10,234 nucleotides of DNA from Sedimenticola sp. (GTDB taxonomy: Bacteria; Pseudomonadota; Gammaproteobacteria; Chromatiales; Chromatiaceae). The DNA is taken from NCBI GenBank assembly GCA_026197195.1, contig JAPHUG010000362.1, positions 1 to 10,234 on the forward strand, given 5' to 3'. The position numbers and the translations under genes are program-made. This document shows positions 1 to 6,767 of the stretch, in pieces; positions within the stretch are counted from its first letter, which is position 1; every line of letters starts with the position of its first letter. The notes under the pieces are model-generated. The model did no database searches. It worked only from the letters and a program-made list of their open reading frames with translations, and was not told where the DNA came from.

Positions 1-681
1 CATAACCCTGTATCTGACAAACTGAGTGAAGAACTGATTAGCAGGCTAGGCAAGGATCATCCTGAAATAGCCGGCATTAAAAGCGCCGAAGGCAACTGGC
101 TCGAGATCATTAAACTGGCTGATGAAGTGAGCGGAGACTTGATTGTACTTGATCATCCCCTCTACCGTGAGATCCAGCCTCTACTCGCTCAAAGTGAGCA
201 GGAAGCCTGTGATCATGGTGAATGCGATGTCTTGGTTGTTCAAACATCCGGCGATGCTCAGGATGACAGACCCCAGGATTATCGCCATATCGTGGTGGCG
301 GCTGATTTGAATGATCAGGGACTCATGACCATCTACAAGGCCGTCCGTATGGCCAAGCGTTATCAATCACGCCTGACGTTACTGAATATCATTGACCAGC
401 GTGCCCTCACAGGGGAAGAGACAGAAGAGACGAGTAAAAAGATGCGACTGAGAGGCCTTGAGGCCTTTACAGCGATTATCGAAGGTATCGAAGTAGAAAA
501 GTCGGTTCTGGTCACTAAAGAGCCAATTGAACAGGCCATAGGTCAATTCGCACAGGAACAAAAGGCGGACCTGTTGGTTATTGGATCGCATAAGCACAAA
601 GGTTTATGCGTCATCCTGGGTAAAAAAGCTGAAAAAGTGACCCAGCAGAGCCACTGTGATGTGCTTATTGTCCACGAATAG
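1..681 (+). CDS. Tandem universal stress protein (UspA family), 5'-truncated by window edge
   Basis: The reading frame is open from base 1 to the TAG at 679-681, giving 226 residues of a longer protein, so the GTG at 127 is not the true start. Fragment residues 31-81 look like the C-terminal half of a first Usp domain (helix, then the strand SGDLIVLDHP, ending ECDVLVV). Residues 94-226 form a complete second Usp domain, from YRHIVVAADLND to CDVLIVHE. UspA proteins are cytoplasmic alpha/beta (Rossmann-like) proteins tied to stress survival, and some bind ATP through G-x2-G-x9-G-S/T. Here the corresponding stretch is GSHKHKGLCVILGKKAEKV: the second Gly is Lys, the spacing is one residue short and Ser/Thr after the last Gly is Lys. 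ATP binding by this domain is therefore doubtful. The role is not specified by neighbours; the next gene starts 139 bases downstream. Family call is firm, function general. Confidence 0.9.
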   Translation, partial: HNPVSDKLSEELISRLGKDHPEIAGIKSAEGNWLEIIKLADEVSGDLIVLDHPLYREIQPLLAQSEQEACDHGECDVLVVQTSGDAQDDRPQDYRHIVVAADLNDQGLMTIYKAVRMAKRYQSRLTLLNIIDQRALTGEETEETSKKMRLRGLEAFTAIIEGIEVEKSVLVTKEPIEQAIGQFAQEQKADLLVIGSHKHKGLCVILGKKAEKVTQQSHCDVLIVHE

Positions 682-820
682 GCATTAATCTCTGTCGGTT
701 ATTTTTACAACGCGCCCTTAAAAACCTATCTCCAGATATCTATCTATCTGTATTCATGCATGATTTTTCAAGTGGAACACTATTTGCTCATCCACTGAGA
801 GTGACTATTCCGGTAAAATC

Positions 821-1633
821 ATGCAAAAACTAAAATGGCTCAGTCTAGTGCTTTTTTTGTTGGCGTCTTTCACGCTAACGGCGGATGAGCGCCTTGATAA
901 AGACCAACTGCGCCTTTTAGCTGTTCAGTATGAGCATGGCCGTGGGGTCGAACAGGATCACCAAAAAGCCTTCAAGATGTATTGCATGGCTGCCGACCTG
1001 GGCAATCAGGACGCCTATTACGACCTGGGCTGGATGTACTTCAATAACCGGGGTGTTACACAAGACAAGGCCGTAGCCGCCGGTTGGTTTGAGAGGGCCG
1101 CCGAGACCGGGGACCGACTTGCAAAACGTATGCTGACGGTGTTGGCTGGTGTGACACCTGTAGCCGATAAGAACTGCAGTTCCCTCAGTAAGGATACACC
1201 TCCCAGTCGACAGGAGATCGAATCCTGGGTTGAGCTCTGGGCCCCTGAATATGGGCTGGACCCGGCGCTGGTCATTGCGGTGATTGCGGCTGAATCCAAC
1301 TTCAATAGTAAAGCGCTGTCACATAAAAATGCCCAGGGATTAATGCAACTCATCCCTGCTACAGCACGACGTTTTGGAGTAAATGACAGCTGGAACCCTG
1401 AAGAGAACATGCACGGCGGCATGGCCTATCTGCAATGGTTGGTACAACAGTTCGAGGGTGACGTACGACTGGTACTCGCGGCCTATAACGCAGGTGAAGG
1501 GGCTGTTGAACGCTATCAAGGCATACCCCCTTACCGTGAAACACAGAATTACGTTAAGATGATCACTCGCAGCTATGACAAGCGCATACATCCCGAGATT
1601 GGTGATGTTGCCATCAGCATGATCAGTCAGTGA
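821..1633 (+). CDS. Secreted Sel1-repeat / SLT-domain lytic transglycosylase
   Basis: The 270-residue product starts with a signal peptide (Lys-3, Lys-5, hydrophobic core about residues 6-19, likely cut near Ala-21), so it should act in the periplasm. Residues about 30-63 and 66-100 are two Sel1-like (TPR-type) repeats, recognisable by YEHGRGVEQDHQKAFKMY and MYFNNRGVTQDKAVAAGWF. Residues about 132-254 are a family-1 SLT (Slt70/goose-lysozyme-like) domain: catalytic Glu-158 in AAESNFNSKA, AQGLMQLIPATA at 171-182, and AYNAGEGAV at 221-229. Such enzymes cleave the MurNAc-GlcNAc bond of peptidoglycan, forming 1,6-anhydro-MurNAc. The Sel1 repeats probably mediate protein contacts. There is no lipobox; Cys-55 and Cys-119 could form a disulfide. 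ATG 821 has only a weak, distant purine stretch (GAGAGTG near 797-803), and no better in-frame start lies upstream. The gene is monocistronic by context, 12 bases from the convergent Lrp gene. Confidence 0.92.
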   Translation: MQKLKWLSLVLFLLASFTLTADERLDKDQLRLLAVQYEHGRGVEQDHQKAFKMYCMAADLGNQDAYYDLGWMYFNNRGVTQDKAVAAGWFERAAETGDRLAKRMLTVLAGVTPVADKNCSSLSKDTPPSRQEIESWVELWAPEYGLDPALVIAVIAAESNFNSKALSHKNAQGLMQLIPATARRFGVNDSWNPEENMHGGMAYLQWLVQQFEGDVRLVLAAYNAGEGAVERYQGIPPYRETQNYVKMITRSYDKRIHPEIGDVAISMISQ

Positions 1634-1645
1634 TTGGCAGAATGT

Positions 1646-2113
1646 TTATATGTAATCCAGTGGTAGCGCCGTCGTCATCTTTTTCTGGCTCAGCACAAAG
1701 CTGGTGTTGACGGAACGTACACCCTTCAACTTGAGCAGATGCCCACTCAATAACAGTTCATAATCATCCATACTGTGGCTGACTATTTTCAATAGATAGT
1801 CATAACTTCCACTCATGGAACTACACTCCAGCACCTGTGCAGACTCCTGCACAAACCGGTCAAACGCTGCCAGTGTTTCGGCATTATGGTTTTCCAATGA
1901 GACCAGTGCATAGGCAAACACGTGCAAACCCACCGAGGCGGCAGAGATAAGCGTCACACGGGAGGTAATGATCCCCTCCTCTTCCAGGCGCTTTACCCGC
2001 CTCCAACAAGGCGATGGTGAGAGTCCCACCTTTTCCGCCAATTCATTGTTCGTGAGACAGGAATCGCTCTGTAACAAAGTGAGGATTTTCTTATCCAACT
2101 TGTCGAGATCCAT
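1646..2113 (-). CDS. Lrp/AsnC-family transcriptional regulator
   Basis: The 155-residue protein has the full Lrp/AsnC length. The N-terminal winged HTH spans about residues 4-50 (LDKKILTLLQSDS, then LTNNELAEKVGLSPSPCWRRV and KRLEEEGII). A RAM (ligand-binding, oligomerising) domain follows from about 66, with the family's SGSYDYLL at 101-108 and the C-terminal VNTSFVLSQKKMTTALPL. These proteins form dimers to octamers and usually sense amino acids, regulating their own and neighbouring genes. The gene is divergent from phhB across 168 bases (2114-2281), which makes phhB and itself the obvious candidate targets; this is inference from position. The start is ATG at 2111-2113, preceded on the minus strand by a modest AGAAAG stretch. 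The ligand cannot be read from sequence; an aromatic amino acid would fit the neighbour. Confidence 0.93.
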   Translation of the reverse strand: MDLDKLDKKILTLLQSDSCLTNNELAEKVGLSPSPCWRRVKRLEEEGIITSRVTLISAASVGLHVFAYALVSLENHNAETLAAFDRFVQESAQVLECSSMSGSYDYLLKIVSHSMDDYELLLSGHLLKLKGVRSVNTSFVLSQKKMTTALPLDYI

Positions 2114-2281
2114 AGGTCTTTCTACCTTATTCTCACTTGATTACACAAGGACTTAATGTTTCAACTGTAACCAGTATTGGATAACAATGAAATATCAAAA
2201 GTGGTTTTTGGGCCATACTGTAGACAGAACCTTTTTATCGAACTAACAAACTAACATAGCCTAAATGAGGCCCGCTTGAGT

Positions 2282-2641
2282 ATGAATGAAACCAGCCCAA
2301 CCAGCTTACCGCTTCTGGATAGAGAGTGTGCAGCCTGTACCGTCGAAACCCCGCCATTATCACAGGCTGAGTCTAGATCATTTTTAAGTCAGCTGAATTC
2401 AGAATGGATCCTCGATAACACATTCACGACCCTCACCCGGTCATTCAAGTTTAACGACTACTACCAAACCATCGCCTTTACCAATGCCGTTGCCTGGATC
2501 GCAAACCAGCAGAATCATCATCCCGATCTCCTGATCAGCTATCGTAACTGTCAGGTCTCTTATACGACGCATGCCATCAACGGGTTGAGTGAAAATGATT
2601 TCATCTGTGCCGCGAAAATTGATAACCTGATCAATAGCTAG
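2282..2641 (+). CDS. phhB: Pterin-4a-carbinolamine dehydratase (PCD/DCoH)
   Basis: From ATG 2282 the product is 119 residues, the normal PCD length. It carries the active-site signature HHPD (His-79, His-80, Asp-82), followed by Tyr in LLISY and TTHAINGLSENDF with the third catalytic His at 97. The N-terminus also has the CxxC-containing ECAACTVETPPLS seen in many bacterial PhhB proteins. PCD dehydrates 4a-hydroxytetrahydropterin, recycling the pterin cofactor after phenylalanine hydroxylase (PhhA) turns Phe into Tyr; some homologues serve other pterin or molybdopterin roles. No phhA is present in the window, so the partner must lie elsewhere or the enzyme has another role. A TTG at 2276 is in frame: TGAGG at 2266-2270 is 5 bases before TTG and 11 before ATG, so the start is ambiguous. 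I prefer ATG by codon. The divergent Lrp gene may regulate it. Confidence 0.92.
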   Translation: MNETSPTSLPLLDRECAACTVETPPLSQAESRSFLSQLNSEWILDNTFTTLTRSFKFNDYYQTIAFTNAVAWIANQQNHHPDLLISYRNCQVSYTTHAINGLSENDFICAAKIDNLINS

Positions 2642-2724
2642 TTATATATAGCATTAGATATCGTCTTTAATATATTGTTTTTATTATCTTTAGTATTTTT
2701 TATGACACCTTAGTCAACTTTAAA

Positions 2725-2754
2725 TTGGCAGCGCGTTTTAGTAATTGCTAATAT
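2725..2754 (+). promoter_or_regulatory. Candidate sigma-70 promoter of the dioxygenase gene
   Basis: TTGGCA at 2725-2730 (5 of 6 matches to TTGACA) is followed after 18 bases by TAATAT at 2749-2754 (4 of 6 matches to TATAAT). The TGC just before it gives an extended -10 element. Transcription would begin about 2761, leaving a leader of about 28 bases before ATG 2789. It lies in the 147-base AT-rich gap after phhB, suggesting the dioxygenase is transcribed independently of phhB. By-eye call only. Confidence 0.4.
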
Positions 2755-2788
2755 TTCCGCAGAATTCATTTAAGCCCGGCCATTACTT

Positions 2789-3712
2789 ATGTCTTTGTCT
2801 GCCATCAACTCAAAACCCACCTCATCTCCGTTTGAACCTGCCAATGAAATCAGTTATCAGCGCTGGAGAGCGCAGAAGCTGAGTCAGTATCCGCGTTCGC
2901 TCGAAGAGTTGCTGGTATCTGTCAAGGACCCCAGGGCACTCAGTGAGATAGAACATACCGCCATTCAGCAGCGATTAAAAAAAGCCAACATGGCGATCTA
3001 TATCAGTGAGACAGGCTCTGATCCCGACCCGCAAATCCCACTCAGCCTGGGAAGGCAGTTTGGTGCGCAATCACTCAATCATAACTGGTTGTCCGATGAC
3101 ACCGGGCTGACCTCTCTTAAAGTGGCCGCAGAAGGTGTCAGGCAGCAGTACATCCCCTACTCTAACCGGGCTATTAAATGGCACACCGATGGTTACTACA
3201 ATCGACCTGAGGAGCAGATCCACTCCTTGTTGTTACACTGTGTTGAAAGTGCCGGGCAAGGCGGTGAGAATGCATTGCTTGATCATGAGATCGCCTACAT
3301 CCTGTTGAGAGATCAGGATCCCGCTTTTATCACGGCACTCATGGGCCCCGAGGTAATGACGATTCCTCCCCGCATGAACCAGGGAGAGGTGGCACGCCAG
3401 GAGGAGACGGGGCCGGTCTTCTCTATCATGCCCTGTGGCAATTTGCATATGCGTTACACCATCAGAACGCGCCATGTCATCTGGTCAGAGGACCCCGTCA
3501 CCCGCGCAGCACTGGATGCCTTGACGGCTATTTTACAGAGTCATTCCCCCTACATTTTTCGCGGCCGGCTGGAAGCCGGCATGGGACTTATCAGTAACAA
3601 TATCCTGCATGACCGAACGGCCTTTATCGATGACGCAAAGGGTGTACGCCATCTCTATCGGGCACGCTACTACGACCGTCTTCAGGGTACGGGGATAGAT
3701 CAATACACCTGA
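2789..3712 (+). CDS. TauD/TfdA-family Fe(II)/2-oxoglutarate-dependent dioxygenase
   Basis: The 307-residue protein shows the double-stranded beta-helix facial triad: His-132 and Asp-134 in KWHTDGYYN and distal His-274 in NNILHDRTAF. Two arginines follow, Arg-287 and Arg-291 in RHLYRARYY, with the R-x3-R spacing used in TauD to bind 2-oxoglutarate. Enzymes of this family couple oxidative decarboxylation of 2-oxoglutarate to succinate with hydroxylation of a small substrate (taurine, phenoxyacids, betaines and others). All catalytic residues are present, so it should be active, but the substrate cannot be named. There is no signal peptide, so it is cytoplasmic. No sulfonate transporter or TauR-type gene sits beside it, which argues against calling it TauD proper. 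No clear Shine-Dalgarno precedes ATG 2789. The gene is convergent with the DUF3179 gene, 15 bases away. Confidence 0.88.
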   Translation: MSLSAINSKPTSSPFEPANEISYQRWRAQKLSQYPRSLEELLVSVKDPRALSEIEHTAIQQRLKKANMAIYISETGSDPDPQIPLSLGRQFGAQSLNHNWLSDDTGLTSLKVAAEGVRQQYIPYSNRAIKWHTDGYYNRPEEQIHSLLLHCVESAGQGGENALLDHEIAYILLRDQDPAFITALMGPEVMTIPPRMNQGEVARQEETGPVFSIMPCGNLHMRYTIRTRHVIWSEDPVTRAALDALTAILQSHSPYIFRGRLEAGMGLISNNILHDRTAFIDDAKGVRHLYRARYYDRLQGTGIDQYT

Positions 3713-3722
3713 TAGCTATCAG
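3709..3722. repeat. 14-bp perfect palindrome at the convergent gene junction
   Basis: CTGATAGCTATCAG is a perfect palindrome spanning the TGA stop of the dioxygenase gene (3710-3712) and ending just before the stop of the convergent DUF3179 gene. As RNA it could form a 5-bp stem with an AGCT loop on either strand. No T-tract follows on either side, so a terminator role is only a possibility. Confidence 0.4.
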
Positions 3723-3727
3723 CAGAC

Positions 3728-4681
3728 TCAGGGTTTGAACACAGCGGTTTCAGGGTGAAAGGCATACCAGGCAAACCAGAAGGTTCGTATTACGGCAATC
3801 TCCCCACCGTGTTTATCAAAGAAACGGGCACTCTGACTGAGTGGGTTATAGTCAATAGTCAGCTTTTTACCGGCAAATTCATCCTGGAACTTGCCCCCCT
3901 TCAGGCTCAGCTCTGCAACCGGATAGGCTTTGAATTGCCCGTTTATTTCCAATCCAATAACCTGCTCTTTTGGGTGATAGCGCGGGTCTTTTTTACTGAC
4001 AGGAAAATAGATTCCCTTGCTGTTTTCATAACCTGCATAGGGATCACGATCATAGTCCCGGTAATGCCCGGTTTCACGTGACAGCACAACCGTGTCGGGA
4101 TAGAGCTGTCTCCACTCTTCCCAGGTTGTCACCATCAAGGGAAGAATTTTCAAGCGTGTGCCACTCATCTCACCTGTTACGGCACGGGAGAGAAGCTGAG
4201 ACCATAACGATTCTGTCTTTCGGTCATAGAGCAGGACATCACTGTTATAGAGCAGGCCAGAAACGCCAAATTCAAGGGTCTCACCGCTGACTTTGGCATG
4301 AAAGGCCACACCACTGCCACAGAGTGGGCAATAGGTAATCACGACCGGGTCATCATCAAATCGATCATTCACGATCTCATGCCAATTCATAATATCTATA
4401 GGAAAAGCTTTGGCAACGCCATTCCACATCAGGCCCAAGACCCGGTCACCCGCGAGCTGGCGGCTCTTTTCGGCTTTCAAGAAAACCGGTTTATCAATGG
4501 AAGGTATACCATCTTTGGGCGGTCCACCTGAGTGGATCTCATCCAAAGGAATGAGGGCCAGTTCAGGCTTTATCGTGAAATCTCCTTTTTGCACCGCAAG
4601 CAGTGACAGTGGAGATAAAAGTATCAAGCATCCGATCAAGGACATCAAAGCGGTTTGAGATCGAGTAAAGAGTCGCTGCAT
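3728..4681 (-). CDS. Secreted DUF3179-domain protein
   Basis: From ATG 4679-4681 the product is 317 residues. It begins with a signal peptide (MQRLFTRSQT, then a hydrophobic core about 11-29, likely cut before QKGDF), so it is probably periplasmic. The remainder is a full DUF3179 domain (Pfam PF11376): KAFPIDIMNWHEIVND at 91-106, ITYCPLCGSG at 115-124 with Cys-118 and Cys-121, SGLLYNSDVLLYDRKTESLW at 141-160, and the ending TFWFAWYAFHPET at 300-312. The family's biochemical function is not known to me; the invariant CPLCGSG and the His, Asn and Tyr residues suggest a metal- or cofactor-binding or redox site. A GTG start at 4714 is also open, but AGAGG (plus-strand positions 4690-4694) lies 8 bases before the ATG and places the signal peptide at the very N-terminus, so I chose 4681. 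It follows ydcZ at 110 bases and may be separately transcribed. Confidence 0.9.
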   Translation of the reverse strand: MQRLFTRSQTALMSLIGCLILLSPLSLLAVQKGDFTIKPELALIPLDEIHSGGPPKDGIPSIDKPVFLKAEKSRQLAGDRVLGLMWNGVAKAFPIDIMNWHEIVNDRFDDDPVVITYCPLCGSGVAFHAKVSGETLEFGVSGLLYNSDVLLYDRKTESLWSQLLSRAVTGEMSGTRLKILPLMVTTWEEWRQLYPDTVVLSRETGHYRDYDRDPYAGYENSKGIYFPVSKKDPRYHPKEQVIGLEINGQFKAYPVAELSLKGGKFQDEFAGKKLTIDYNPLSQSARFFDKHGGEIAVIRTFWFAWYAFHPETAVFKP

Positions 4682-4689
4682 GGTATCGG

Positions 4690-4694
4690 CCTCT
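4690..4694 (-). promoter_or_regulatory. Ribosome binding site deciding the DUF3179 start
   Basis: AGAGG on the minus strand stands 8 bases before ATG 4681. The longer alternative beginning at GTG 4714 lacks a comparable motif and would bury the signal peptide behind an 11-residue extension. Confidence 0.6.
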
Positions 4695-4726
4695 GAAATC
4701 AAAGCAACAGTCACGCCACACCCATT

Positions 4727-4740
4727 GATAGCCAGCTATC
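4727..4740. repeat. Short inverted repeat between ydcZ-like and DUF3179 genes
   Basis: GATAGC and GCTATC are separated by CA. The half-site is the same as in the palindrome at 3709-3722 and in the arms of the hairpin near 7507-7531. The two-base spacer is too small for a good RNA loop, so a protein-binding site or chance is more likely than a terminator. Confidence 0.3.
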
Positions 4741-4791
4741 GCTCTATAGTAGTAGACCTTATCCGTCAGGGATTTATTTCATCATGGCCGA

Positions 4792-5232
4792 CTAACTCCG
4801 TACGGTAAGCCAGACTCCGATTAAGACAATGCACATACCTGCCACCTTTTGCACGTTCAGTTGGCGTATTTCCGCACCGAGAAAACCGTAGTGATCCAGC
4901 ATGGCACCAACAATAAACTGTGCCGCCACCATCAAGGTAAACGCCGTTACCAAGCCTAATCGTGGCACACTGAATCCGATGGAAGCGACAATCACCAAAC
5001 CAATCACACCGGATAAGTAGGCATACCAGGGTACCGACTGCCATAGCGAGAGATTGCCACCCCGTAAATAGAGCACCACCAAACCTATCAACAAGCCACC
5101 ACTACCATAGGTGATGAAAACACTCTCGATCGTACCAATCTGTCGATCCAGAAGGCCCATCAACTGAGCCTGTAATGCGACAGCTATACCGCCGACAACC
5201 GCAATCAATGAGAGGAGATAGAGATTGGCCAT
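4792..5232 (-). CDS. YdcZ-type DMT-family inner-membrane transporter (DUF606)
   Basis: The 146-residue, highly hydrophobic protein has five predicted membrane segments near residues 4-22, 36-56, 69-90, 93-112 and 128-144. It shows the half-size DMT layout of the YdcZ/DUF606 family (Pfam PF04657): an early ALQAQLMGLLDRQIG, the motif MVAAQFIVGAMLDHYGFLGA, and the terminal VQKVAGMCIVLIGVWL. Members are about 140-150 residues and probably act as dimers of small-molecule exporters or permeases; substrates are mostly unknown. AAGGA lies 6 bases before the ATG at 5230-5232. It follows the MocR gene by 56 bases on the same strand, so the two are likely co-transcribed. That context suggests the cargo is a ligand of MocR control, perhaps a B6 vitamer, amine or amino acid (inference). 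Confidence 0.88.
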   Translation of the reverse strand: MANLYLLSLIAVVGGIAVALQAQLMGLLDRQIGTIESVFITYGSGGLLIGLVVLYLRGGNLSLWQSVPWYAYLSGVIGLVIVASIGFSVPRLGLVTAFTLMVAAQFIVGAMLDHYGFLGAEIRQLNVQKVAGMCIVLIGVWLTVRS

Positions 5233-5288
5233 ACAAATTCCTTAAGCAATAGTCAAACTACACCTTAACACCAGAGCGTTATCTTTCA

Positions 5289-6767
5289 CTAGGCTTGTTG
5301 AAAGGACTCAATAACCTGTTTCAGCAATAGAATTCCGGGTTCAATTTCTGATTCATCAATAGCACCATAACCAAACAACAGACCCAATCTGTCAGGTGGG
5401 GTCTGATAAAGCGGAGAGGCAGGATAGATGCCAAGCCCTGCAGCTGATGCTGCCTTCAATATTTCCGCTTCCTTTGTTTTCAGGATTCGATCTTTGAATT
5501 GAACCATCAGATGGAGTCCTGCATTTGTTCCCTGTAACTCAAGTGCCGTGCCAAAATGGGTTTCCAACAGGGTAATCAATCGTTGCCTGCGACCTTCATA
5601 ACGTTTGCGCATTCTCCGCAGATGACGCTCGTAATGACCTTGTGCGATGAATTCGGCCAACACCCGCTGCTGGTGCGTATTGGTGTGCCGATCCGCATGC
5701 CATCGCAAGGCAATAAAGGGTTCAACAAGATTGGGTGGCAGTACCACATAGCCAATTCTGAGCGCCGGAAACAGCACCTTTGAGAAGGTACCTACATAGA
5801 GTGTTCTACCCCTGTAATCCAACCCCTGAAGCGCTGAGATAGGCCGCCCTTCGAAGCGAAACTCACTGTCATAATCATCTTCGATAATATAAGCCTGCGA
5901 CTGGGCTGCCCATTCCAACAGGGCCAATCGCCTGGCGAGTGAAAGAATGGCTCCGGTAGGAAACTGATGTGAAGGGGTGACATAAGCCAAGCGCGCTGAA
6001 CCTGGCCTCACTGGCAGCTTCTCTGTCTGCATGCCATCCTGGTCAACAGCTATTGAGTGAATCTTCGCCCCGGCCGCCTGAAACACGGCTCGCGCTGCCT
6101 GATAGCCCGGCTCTTCTACAATGACTGTTTCGCTGTTAGCGATAAACAGTCGGGCAATGATATCCAACGCCTGTTGTGAGCCATTGACAATCGCAATCTG
6201 ACCGGCACTGCAGTGACATCCTCGTAACTGATTGAGGTGCTCAGCCACTTTGTCACGCAACAACCAATCACCCTGAGGGTCGGCATATTGATGGACGCTT
6301 TTAGTGAACAGACGACTGCTTAGCTGTTTCCATATTTTTATTGATTGTGTATCAACTTCAATATCTCCATATCTGAAATCATACCGAAGCGACCGATGCT
6401 GATCTTGATTCAGCTTAGCTCTTTCCCGCCAGTAGCCCAGTGCAATTTCCGCCTGTTCAGAGATCGGTGCCGGCTCAAACGATTCCGTCTGCTTTGCCTC
6501 CCTGCCGATAGAACCATGAACCCTATCCTCCGGCAACAGTTCAACCACGCGCGTCCCACTTCCAAATCCACCAACCACATAACCCTCAGCCTTAAGTTGG
6601 TCATAACCCAGCATGACCACATTTCTGGAGACGGACAACTGCTTGGCCAACTGCCGAGTGGGAGGCAATTTCTGCCCTTCACTCAGTACACCACTAAGGA
6701 TCAATGCCTTGACCGCCCGATAGAGCTGCAGATAGAGCGGCCCATGACCATCCAGTTCAATTAACAT
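5289..6767 (-). CDS. MocR/PdxR-type regulator (GntR wHTH fused to class I aminotransferase fold)
   Basis: Counting from ATG 6767 the protein has 492 residues, typical for MocR. Residues about 9-78 are a GntR winged HTH (GPLYLQLYRAVKALILSG, LPPTRQLAKQLSVSRNVV, then the wing GFGSGTRVV). Residues about 125-490 are a fold-type I aminotransferase domain. The PLP Schiff-base lysine is Lys-330 in GTFSKVLFPALRIGY. Asp-297 and Tyr-299 in EDDYDSEF are 33 and 31 residues upstream, the same spacing as Asp-279, Tyr-281 and Lys-312 in GabR, so PLP binding looks intact. These proteins are usually domain-swapped dimers that sense PLP or a PLP-amino-acid adduct and control a divergent gene and themselves. Here the divergent gene encodes a PNPOx-like flavoprotein and the downstream gene is a YdcZ transporter. 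AGGAG 5 bases before ATG 6767 decides the start; a GTG at 6773 overlaps that motif. Which ligand it senses cannot be read. Confidence 0.93.
   Translation of the reverse strand: MLIELDGHGPLYLQLYRAVKALILSGVLSEGQKLPPTRQLAKQLSVSRNVVMLGYDQLKAEGYVVGGFGSGTRVVELLPEDRVHGSIGREAKQTESFEPAPISEQAEIALGYWRERAKLNQDQHRSLRYDFRYGDIEVDTQSIKIWKQLSSRLFTKSVHQYADPQGDWLLRDKVAEHLNQLRGCHCSAGQIAIVNGSQQALDIIARLFIANSETVIVEEPGYQAARAVFQAAGAKIHSIAVDQDGMQTEKLPVRPGSARLAYVTPSHQFPTGAILSLARRLALLEWAAQSQAYIIEDDYDSEFRFEGRPISALQGLDYRGRTLYVGTFSKVLFPALRIGYVVLPPNLVEPFIALRWHADRHTNTHQQRVLAEFIAQGHYERHLRRMRKRYEGRRQRLITLLETHFGTALELQGTNAGLHLMVQFKDRILKTKEAEILKAASAAGLGIYPASPLYQTPPDRLGLLFGYGAIDESEIEPGILLLKQVIESFQQA

Noticed and set aside
127..681. 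GTG 127 as the start of the universal stress protein gene
   Set aside because: The frame is open to base 1 and the upstream codons encode recognisable Usp-domain sequence, so the gene extends off the window.
738..749. (ATCT)3 tetranucleotide repeat upstream of the transglycosylase gene
   Set aside because: Three copies are too few to suggest phase variation, and the tract lies outside any coding frame.
1018..1422. 134-codon minus-strand open frame opposite the transglycosylase gene
   Set aside because: It is antisense to strongly conserved Sel1/SLT coding sequence and has no recognisable domain.
3755..4658. Several plus-strand open frames opposite the DUF3179 gene
   Set aside because: They are antisense shadows of a full-length conserved domain and show no family features.
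4682..4714. GTG 4714 as the DUF3179 start
   Set aside because: It adds 11 residues before the signal peptide and has no good ribosome site, unlike ATG 4681.
4743..4769. Minus-strand CTGACG / TATAGA as a promoter for the DUF3179 gene
   Set aside because: The spacer is only 15 bases and both boxes are weak.
4766..5044. 92-codon minus-strand open frame overlapping the YdcZ-like gene
   Set aside because: It is in another frame of a clear DUF606 transporter gene, is Arg/Gly/Cys-rich and resembles no family.
6341..6355. FNR-like dyad TTGAT-N5-ATCAA
   Set aside because: The spacer is five instead of four bases and the site lies deep inside the MocR coding region.
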